From: an uncultured Phascolarctobacterium sp.
GTDB lineage: Bacteria; Bacillota; Negativicutes; Acidaminococcales; Acidaminococcaceae
Reading direction: 5' to 3'
Assembly: GCA_946002345.1 (NCBI GenBank)
Contig: CAMFZA010000072.1
Span: 1-7,857, forward strand
Length of the DNA: 7,857 bases
In this document: positions 1 through 5,014 of the stretch, piece by piece
Layout: each line of letters starts with the position of its first letter
Numbering within the stretch: position 1 is the first letter of the stretch
Made by a program: the position numbers and the translations under genes
The notes under the pieces: model-generated
The model's database searches: none
Seen by the model: only the letters and a program-made list of their open reading frames with translations
What the model was told of the DNA's origin: nothing

Positions 1-1
1 G

Positions 2-715
2 TTTGTGGCGCTTTTGGGTCACAACGGCAGCGGCAAAACTACTCTGAGCCGTCTTTTTATGGCGTTGTGCCATCCCCGCAGCGGCCAGATTTTAGTGGAC
101 GGCGAGGATATTGTTAAATACGAGCCGGCGGATTTGGCGGATAAAATTGGCTATGTTTTCCAAAACCCCGATTTGCAGATTTTAGAGGATACTGTTTTTG
201 ACGAGGTGGCTTATGGTCCTAGGGCGAAAAAGCTCACCGAGGAGACCATTAAACGCCAGACAACGGAGGCCTTGGAGGCTATGGGTCTGACGGAGCTAGC
301 AAATGAGTATCCCCGCCTCTTGAGCTTTGGTCAAAAGCGTCGCTTGGGCGTGGCTGCGGCTCTGGCCTTGAATCCCCGTACCCTGATTTTGGACGAAATC
401 ACCAATGGTCAGGATGCCTTGGAAAAAGAGGGCATGATGGAATATTTAAAGGCCATCAACGAAAAGCGTGGCATCACTGTAGTGCTTATTTCCCATGATA
501 TGGATATTGTGCGCCGTTACGCTAAGCGTGCCATTGTGCTGCACAATGGTCGCAAGGTGTATGATGGCACACCGACAGAGCTCTTTGATGGCAGTCAGCC
601 TGTGGAGCGCTGGGGACTGCGTCGCCCCACGGTAGCCGCTTTGGCTTCTGCCTTGGGCGTGAATGCCGCCACTGCTGCGGAATTTGTGAATGCTGTAACA
701 AAGGAGGTCGAATAA
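2..715 (+). CDS. ecfA: ECF transporter ATP-binding protein (EcfA/CbiO family), 5'-truncated
   Basis: This is the ATPase of an energy-coupling factor importer, which powers uptake of a vitamin or metal ion through EcfT and a substrate-binding S protein. The N-terminus lies outside the window. The open frame already runs through base 2, and the GTG at 5 is an internal valine of the strand before Walker A, not a start. Numbering from that valine, the visible motifs are Walker A GHNGSGKTT (5-13), Q-loop VFQNPD (51-56), signature LSFGQ (106-110), Walker B LILDE (127-131), a D-loop-like NGQD (134-137) and the H-loop histidine in LISHD (161-165). The C-terminal tail (about 200-236) is typical of EcfA. 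The signature has F instead of the usual G, and DEIT replaces DEPT. LSxGQKRRL and GQD recall the second ATPase half of YkoD-type double proteins, so the missing part could be about 35 residues or a whole first domain. The stop lies one base before ecfT, so the two genes are co-transcribed. The substrate cannot be inferred here. Confidence 0.93.
   Translation, partial: FVALLGHNGSGKTTLSRLFMALCHPRSGQILVDGEDIVKYEPADLADKIGYVFQNPDLQILEDTVFDEVAYGPRAKKLTEETIKRQTTEALEAMGLTELANEYPRLLSFGQKRRLGVAAALALNPRTLILDEITNGQDALEKEGMMEYLKAINEKRGITVVLISHDMDIVRRYAKRAIVLHNGRKVYDGTPTELFDGSQPVERWGLRRPTVAALASALGVNAATAAEFVNAVTKEVE
701..707 (+). promoter_or_regulatory. Ribosome binding site of ecfT
   Basis: A near-perfect Shine-Dalgarno AAGGAGG lies inside the last codons of the upstream ATPase gene, nine bases before the ATG at 717. 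It fixes that ATG as the ecfT start and indicates tightly coupled translation of the two ECF subunits. Confidence 0.85.
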
Positions 716-716
716 G

Positions 717-1394
717 ATGAAATTGACCGCCTTTACGAAAATCATCGTTACCTTGGCCATTACCGCCTGGGTATTTATTCTGCCCTTGGAGGCTGTGGCC
801 ACCATTTTGGTGCTGCAGCTGGCACTCCTCTTATACATCAAGCATGACCGCATGACCATGGCTGCCATCGGTGGCCTGGCCGTGTTCACGGGCATGATGA
901 TCTTGCTACAGCTGCTCTTTGGTTCGCCGCTATCCGTGGCTTTGTTTGGCGGCCTGCGCATGCTGGTAATGACCATGGCCTTTTTGTGCCTGTTGGCTGC
1001 TACCCGTATTCAGGATATTGCCAAGGCGCTGGTGGACCGCTTCCGCATGCCCTGCGAGTACGCCTTCATGCTGACCACGGCCCTGCGCTTTGTGCCGAAC
1101 TTCCTTACCGACAGCGAAATTACGCTGGATGCCCAAAGCTGCCGTGGCTATTCCAATCGTGGCAATATTATTAAACGCTTTTTAGCCTATCTGGTTGTTA
1201 TTCGTCCGCTGGTTATGCGTGCGGTGGCCAAGTCTGAAACGCTGGCTCTGTCCATGGAGCTGAAGGGCTTTGGCAGCAATACCTATAAGAATATGCCCTC
1301 TGAGCCCCTGGGCTTGGGTGATGTGCTGGTGCTTTTGCTGACCGTAATTTTGAGCACCTATCCCTTCTGGAAAAAGTACTTGTTGTGCCAATAA
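717..1394 (+). CDS. ecfT: ECF transporter transmembrane component EcfT (CbiQ/YkoC family)
   Basis: This is the integral inner-membrane scaffold of an energy-coupling factor importer. It joins the ATPases to the substrate-specific S component. The 225-residue protein has hydrophobic segments at roughly 9-40, 47-70, 74-96, 112-130, 152-172 and 200-220. EcfT proteins couple to the ATPases through two short Ala-Arg-Gly-type motifs in cytoplasmic helices. Here they read AQSCRG (139-144) and SMELKGFG (179-186), so the first alanine is replaced by Cys and the second arginine by Lys. Both are in the expected order and spacing. The length is a little short of the usual 250-270 residues, as in YkoC-like members. 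The start is fixed by AAGGAGG at 701-707. The gene follows the ATPase by one base and precedes a strong terminator, so it is the last gene of its operon. Confidence 0.92.
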   Translation: MKLTAFTKIIVTLAITAWVFILPLEAVATILVLQLALLLYIKHDRMTMAAIGGLAVFTGMMILLQLLFGSPLSVALFGGLRMLVMTMAFLCLLAATRIQDIAKALVDRFRMPCEYAFMLTTALRFVPNFLTDSEITLDAQSCRGYSNRGNIIKRFLAYLVVIRPLVMRAVAKSETLALSMELKGFGSNTYKNMPSEPLGLGDVLVLLLTVILSTYPFWKKYLLCQ

Positions 1395-1421
1395 GTTCTA
1401 GTATTAAAATTTATGAATGTG

Positions 1422-1464
1422 ACTGCCTGTGTCGGTGTTTTGCTGGCACAGGCAGTTTTTGTTT
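1422..1464 (+). terminator. Intrinsic terminator after ecfT
   Basis: A perfect 10-bp inverted repeat, ACTGCCTGTG (1422-1431) and CACAGGCAGT (1447-1456), can be extended inward by four pairs including G-T wobbles, leaving a loop of about 7 bases. It runs directly into a T-rich tract (TTTTTGTTT, 1456-1464). It lies 28 bases after the ecfT stop and separates the ECF operon from the secretion operon. Confidence 0.92.
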
Positions 1465-1693
1465 ACTTAATTTCTGTGATACTTTTGTGAATGGGAGCCT
1501 GTTAAAATCTATAATGAATGATAGTATGCTGAGCAAGCAGGCTACTTAAGCTGCAACAAAGGTAAAATTATTTATTTATCATAAAAATGATGATTGTAAA
1601 TTGACAGAGATAGCTATATAATAAAAAGCGGGGTATTGTAGAGATAGACAAAAGTCGGTCCCATGCTCTGATAAATTGCTTTAGAGGTGCCTT
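1465..1693 (+). other. Intergenic control region upstream of the two-partner secretion operon
   Basis: This non-coding stretch between the ecfT terminator and tpsB is A/T-rich, with no convincing small ORF and no tRNA or ncRNA seen. It contains the main promoter (1594-1622), an A/T-rich UP-element-like stretch before it, and a 5-bp dyad ATCAT/ATGAT (1578-1591) just upstream of the -35. A second TATAAT (1510-1515) has a TTGTGA at 1485-1490, but the spacer is 19 bases, so it is only a weak promoter candidate. The leader from about 1629 to 1693 shows no riboswitch I recognise. Confidence 0.6.
1594..1622 (+). promoter_or_regulatory. Sigma-70/sigma-A promoter for the TPS operon
   Basis: A perfect -10 TATAAT (1617-1622) is preceded at exactly 17 bases by TTGTAA (1594-1599), a 4/6 match to the -35 consensus. 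A/T-rich sequence lies upstream. Transcription would begin near 1629, giving a leader of about 65 bases before the ATG at 1694. This fits a terminator upstream and no other clear promoter between tpsB and the adhesin gene. The call rests on consensus match alone. Confidence 0.65.
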
Positions 1694-3376
1694 ATGAAAA
1701 TGTATAAAAAACACATGGCTTCTTTAGTAACACTAGCTTGTCTTGTGGCCAGCAGTGCGGCTTTGGCTGCTCCTTATGATGATGTTCCCAACCCGGTTAA
1801 GGGTGATGCAGGCATTCAAATGAACCGCATGCGCAATTATTTGGAGCGAGAGCGGGTGAATCGCCAAATCGCCGAGGATAGGGCTGCGGCGAAAAATAAG
1901 GTGGAAACAGAAAGCTCCAAGCAGGCTGCCCAAGGGGAAGCGATTACCTTTGAGCTGAAAAGGATTGTTACGGATGAGTCCGCCGTGCTCACCGATGCAG
2001 AGCTGGATGCTATTATTAAGCCCTATGAGGGGCAGCAGGTCCAGCTTAGTGATATTTATACCATTGTAGACAAAATTAACGCTTTGTATAGCGAAAAGGG
2101 TTATGTAACCTGTCGTGCCTTTTTGCCGCCCCAGACCATTGAAGATGGCACGGTGAAGCTGCTTTTGATAGAAGGTAAGACTGGTAATACCCTTGTCGCT
2201 GGCAATAAATATACGAAAACAAAATATATTACTAATCGTCTCCACTTGGCAGAGGGTGAGATTGCCAACGTGAAGCAGCTGAATAAGGATTTACTGCTGT
2301 TCAATGCTACCAACTCCACCCAGCTGCGCATTGTGCTGAAGGCAGGGGAGAAGCCCGGTACCACTGATTACGAAATCACTGTCTACGAGCCTAAGCGGGA
2401 TAACTGGACGATTTTTGAGGACAATGCAGGCAGCGAAAGCAGTGGTGAGTATCGCACGGGACTTTTCTTTAATACTAAGAGCCTTTCCGGTAATTGCGAT
2501 GCCTTGAGCTTTGGTACTGTGCTCAGCGAGGGCACCAAGGCAGCCAATGTGATGTACAGCCGCAGCCTGGGCCGCAGCGGTACCAAAATGAATTTGCTGT
2601 ACAGCACCAATGCTACTGAGGTGGTTAAGGGTGATTATGAAGATAAAATTAAGGGCCATGCCAATTCTTATGCCATTGGCTTGGTGCAACCCTTGCTGGT
2701 AAACGAAACTACTCGCACCGAGTTAAGCCTTGATTTCAATCGCCAAAGCTCTAAAACAGATTGGCTAGAGGGCTTTAGACGTAACATGGTGGACGATACT
2801 GTGCAGGATGTAACCTTGGGCTTTGCTATGACCAATTATGGTGCCAGCCATGTCTTCTACCAAAAGCATAGCTATGTAAGTGGATATAGCGAAAGTACGC
2901 CGGACATGTTTAATGAGCGCAGCCAAAACTTTGGCTTCTATGAATTCAACAGCATGTACCAAAAGCTTTATGCTGCCGGCCAGATGTGGAACCTGCGGGC
3001 AGATGCCCAATGGAGCGGTAGTGAGGGCATGGTTAGCTCCCGTCAGTTCTACATGGGTGGCATGTATAGCGTGCGTGGCTATAAAGAAAACTATCTAGGC
3101 GGCGACAGCGGCTTCACCTTTAGCGCTGAATACGCTGTGCCGGTGCTTAATAAGAACACCAGTGCCTTCACCTTCTTTGATTATGGTCATGTTTATGGCA
3201 ATGGTCAGAGTGATGACCAGCATAATGTTTTGGCTAGCGTGGGCCTTGGCCTTCGCAGTACCATTAACCAATACTGTTCCGCTGCTTTAACACTGGGCAT
3301 TCCCCTGCAGCGGGAATTCTCTGCGGAAAAGGTTAGCAGCACTAGATTGCATTTCATCGTCAGCGGTCAGTTTTAA
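1694..3376 (+). CDS. TpsB outer-membrane transporter (ShlB/FhaC/HecB family), two-partner secretion
   Basis: This is the outer-membrane pore that exports a TpsA partner to the cell surface. Residues 1-25 form a Sec signal peptide with cleavage predicted in ALA|APYDD. Residues 30-80 are a charged, Arg/Glu-rich helix and linker, as in the plug-helix region of FhaC. Two POTRA-like domains follow at about 84-160 (ending in VKLLLIEGK) and 162-235, then a 16-strand-type beta-barrel from about 236. Barrel motifs are visible: DNAG (243-246) at the first strand, the L6-loop VRGY (460-463) needed for transport, and FDYG (495-498). The protein ends in Phe, the classic outer-membrane insertion signal. 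At 560 residues it is full length for the family. A weak RBS, GAGG at 1684-1687, precedes the ATG. It is the first gene of the putative operon, and the adhesin encoded three genes downstream is the obvious substrate. Three Cys (140, 268, 528) are slightly unusual for a barrel protein. Confidence 0.95.
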   Translation: MKMYKKHMASLVTLACLVASSAALAAPYDDVPNPVKGDAGIQMNRMRNYLERERVNRQIAEDRAAAKNKVETESSKQAAQGEAITFELKRIVTDESAVLTDAELDAIIKPYEGQQVQLSDIYTIVDKINALYSEKGYVTCRAFLPPQTIEDGTVKLLLIEGKTGNTLVAGNKYTKTKYITNRLHLAEGEIANVKQLNKDLLLFNATNSTQLRIVLKAGEKPGTTDYEITVYEPKRDNWTIFEDNAGSESSGEYRTGLFFNTKSLSGNCDALSFGTVLSEGTKAANVMYSRSLGRSGTKMNLLYSTNATEVVKGDYEDKIKGHANSYAIGLVQPLLVNETTRTELSLDFNRQSSKTDWLEGFRRNMVDDTVQDVTLGFAMTNYGASHVFYQKHSYVSGYSESTPDMFNERSQNFGFYEFNSMYQKLYAAGQMWNLRADAQWSGSEGMVSSRQFYMGGMYSVRGYKENYLGGDSGFTFSAEYAVPVLNKNTSAFTFFDYGHVYGNGQSDDQHNVLASVGLGLRSTINQYCSAALTLGIPLQREFSAEKVSSTRLHFIVSGQF

Positions 3377-3407
3377 GCAAATTTAAATAGAGAAAGGATG
3401 AATCACC

Positions 3408-3842
3408 ATGATGAACAAAAAAGCACAGATTTTCCAGGAGTATTTGCAAGAAAAAAATATTAACTGCTTTCAGGTACAGGAGGTTCCCGAGGATGCGCTG
3501 AATACGGTAGTGTTCCGTTCCAGCATCGAGGTGGAGGGCCAACAGCTGCCCACCCTGGTTATCACCGATAGCAGCATTTATACCATGATTCGCGTGCGGG
3601 TGGGTAACCAAGCCTTGAAGGAAAGCAATGAGGAAGCTCTGATTAAGGCCATTAATAAAATCAACGGCCAATACAAGATTTTCAAATATTATTTTGCGGA
3701 AGACGGTGCTTTGATTCTGGATTCCTATCTGCTGGAAAAACCGGAGGAGCTGGACGGTGACATGGTTTACACCGTGTTGGACATCATTGTGAAGCATTTG
3801 CTGGCAGAATACAAAAACATTATGAAGCTCATTTGGGCTTAA
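3408..3842 (+). CDS. YbjN-like / type III secretion chaperone-like small cytoplasmic protein
   Basis: This 144-residue soluble protein has no signal peptide or membrane segment. Its pattern is an N-terminal helix (residues 3-17), strands around VVFRSSIEVEG (34-44), LPTLVITD (48-54) and YTMIRVRV (58-65), and a helix over EEALIKAINKING (75-87). Then come YKIFKYYFAEDGALILDSYLL (89-109) and a long C-terminal helix (116-138). That order, including the AINKIN helix and the DGALIL strand, resembles YbjN-domain proteins, whose fold is related to type III secretion chaperones. The assignment is from pattern recognition, not alignment. It sits 31 bases after tpsB with no terminator between, so it likely belongs to the secretion operon. 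AAAGGA at 3393-3398 is nine bases before the ATG at 3408. The ATG at 3411 is possible but less well spaced. I infer, without direct proof, a chaperone or accessory role for the adhesin. Confidence 0.72.
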   Translation: MMNKKAQIFQEYLQEKNINCFQVQEVPEDALNTVVFRSSIEVEGQQLPTLVITDSSIYTMIRVRVGNQALKESNEEALIKAINKINGQYKIFKYYFAEDGALILDSYLLEKPEELDGDMVYTVLDIIVKHLLAEYKNIMKLIWA

Positions 3843-3931
3843 GGCTTGAAGCTTGGTGGAGGGCTGTCCTGTTTGGATAAAGCCTTCGATTGAAAGGGCA
3901 ACTTAAAATTTTGTGTAAGGAGGTGCTATTT
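3843..3931 (+). other. Intergenic gap with a 7-bp inverted repeat
   Basis: The 89-base gap between the YbjN-like gene and the next gene, with the last two bases of the upstream stop codon, contains AAGGCTT (3841-3847) and AAGCCTT (3880-3886), which could close a large stem. No T-tract follows, so it does not look like a terminator. It could instead be a folded spacer that affects mRNA processing. The gap ends with the strong RBS of the next gene. Confidence 0.35.
3917..3925 (+). promoter_or_regulatory. Ribosome binding site deciding the start of the 360-residue protein
   Basis: AAGGAGGTG is a full match to the anti-Shine-Dalgarno sequence and lies six bases before the ATG at 3932. It rules against the upstream TTG at 3890, which lies in the same open frame but has no ribosome site. 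Confidence 0.88.
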
Positions 3932-5014
3932 ATGAGTATCAGTATGCGTCAGCAGCTAGAAGCCTTCGCCTACTGGCGACGGCAGTTAGTGTGCGCCCAC
4001 GGCGGTCAAGAGCTGTGGGGACTTGCTGCGTCTACGGAGGCGAAGCTCATGAATCAGGCACCTCTTTATGCTTTAGGTCAGGAAAGAGTAGATTTTTATA
4101 TGGAGGCACCCTTGCTGGGACGGACGCAGGTGGATTTGTCGGCGCAATACTTCGCCGAAGCCTTCGCTGAGGGCAATCCTCTGCAGGGCTTGCCAGTGGC
4201 CCAGGAGGGGGACTTTTTCCATTTTTATGCCAAGGAATTAGCGACCTGTAAGCGCCAGCTTTTACAGCATTGCAATTTGTATTTAGAAGCAGATATTACA
4301 GCGGAGGGAAGTCCTCAGGTGGCTTCCTTCATCAACCTGTCAGGAGATTTTGTGCAGGAGCTATTGCCTTCGGTGCTGGCCTATCGGGGCAGACTGGGGC
4401 AGCTGCAGCCTGTGCGTGCACTCCTAGAAAAAGTCAAGGAGTGGTGCGAGCCCTGGCATTTTGGCTTTATGGAGTCTAGGGACATCCGGCCTCTGCGCCT
4501 AGTTTTGATTTTAAAGCAGGGGCTACAGGATTTAGCAAAGGTTTTAGATTGTATTGACGCTCCGCCCATCCCAAGGGAGGGAAGGGAGCTTTTAGAAAAA
4601 ATAGATGCTTTAGGCATTTTTAAATTTATGCTGGATCTGGATGTGCTGGAGGAGGGCAGCTTGGGCGAGATCGTTGGCGTGGAGCTAATACCCCAAGAAG
4701 CGATTTTCCCGGCCACTCAACAGCAGCTGGTAGCAACGCCTGCTTTTGCAAGTCTGTGCGAGCTCCTAGAGGAGACTAGTATTGCGGACCAGCGTATGGA
4801 AGGCTTAGTAAATACGATTTTTGCAGCGCCGATAAGCGCTGATACATATATATATTCCCGTATATCCCATTTCAAGCTGCGGTGGCAATCTGGCGAGGCA
4901 TTGCCTGCTAAGGTTTACCTGCAGATGCGGCCGGTTAAGCGGCAAAGCTGCATTAACGAAGCTCTGGGATACGCAAAGGTTTTCTTAAACGGGGAGGGAA
5001 GTCATCATGAGTAG
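3932..5014 (+). CDS. Uncharacterised 360-residue cytoplasmic protein in the TPS operon
   Basis: I do not recognise this family. The 360-residue protein has no signal peptide and no membrane helix, and is rich in Leu, Glu and Gln. The N-terminal part (1-60) is mostly helical. A middle part (60-180) contains FFHFYAKEL (95-103), INLSGDFVQELLPSVLAYR (134-152) and WHFGFMESR (175-183). A more alpha/beta-like part follows: PLRLVLIL (187-194), a helix at 197-208, IFKFMLDLDVLEEG (229-242) and IVGVELIP (247-254). A C-terminal block has YSRISHFKLRW (308-318) and AKVYLQMRP (326-334). Seven Cys occur (21, 106, 114, 172, 207, 276, 340) with no metal-binding spacing that I can recognise. The strong RBS at 3917-3925 fixes the start. 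The last eight bases overlap the adhesin start (ATGAGTAG, 5007-5014), so the two are probably translationally coupled. This suggests a role in making, modifying or delivering the adhesin, but that is inference from position only. Confidence 0.85.
   Translation: MSISMRQQLEAFAYWRRQLVCAHGGQELWGLAASTEAKLMNQAPLYALGQERVDFYMEAPLLGRTQVDLSAQYFAEAFAEGNPLQGLPVAQEGDFFHFYAKELATCKRQLLQHCNLYLEADITAEGSPQVASFINLSGDFVQELLPSVLAYRGRLGQLQPVRALLEKVKEWCEPWHFGFMESRDIRPLRLVLILKQGLQDLAKVLDCIDAPPIPREGRELLEKIDALGIFKFMLDLDVLEEGSLGEIVGVELIPQEAIFPATQQQLVATPAFASLCELLEETSIADQRMEGLVNTIFAAPISADTYIYSRISHFKLRWQSGEALPAKVYLQMRPVKRQSCINEALGYAKVFLNGEGSHHE
4991..4999 (+). promoter_or_regulatory. Ribosome binding site of the adhesin gene
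   Basis: GGGGAGGGA lies seven bases before the ATG at 5007, inside the end of the preceding gene. It supports that start. Together with the 8-bp overlap it indicates stop-start coupling of the two genes. Confidence 0.75.

Noticed and set aside
5..7. GTG at 5 as the true start of the ABC ATPase
   Set aside because: It would put Walker A at residue 5 and remove the conserved first strands. The frame is open to the window edge, so the gene is truncated.
446..976. Minus-strand open frame of 176 codons across the ecfA/ecfT junction
   Set aside because: It is antisense to two well-supported transporter genes, and its peptide has no recognisable domain pattern.
1601..1622. Perfect TTGACA (1601-1606) paired with TATAAT (1617-1622) as the tpsB promoter
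   Set aside because: The spacer is only 10 bases, too short for sigma-70/sigma-A. TTGTAA at 1594-1599 has the proper 17-base spacing to the same -10.
1630..1693. Riboswitch or RBS-sequestering leader before tpsB (CTCT at 1666-1669 against AGAG at 1683-1686)
   Set aside because: There are only four pairs, and I recognise no known aptamer core in the leader.
1733..2245. Minus-strand open frame of 170 codons opposite tpsB
   Set aside because: It is a shadow of the tpsB coding strand, with no ribosome site or domain support. The same applies to the minus-strand frame at 3360-3797.
3841..3886. AAGGCTT/AAGCCTT inverted repeat as a terminator after the YbjN-like gene
   Set aside because: The loop is long (about 32 bases), the stem is only 7 bp, and no T-tract follows.
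3890..3931. TTG at 3890 as start of the unknown protein (14 extra residues)
   Set aside because: It has no ribosome site, while a full AAGGAGGTG lies six bases before the ATG at 3932.
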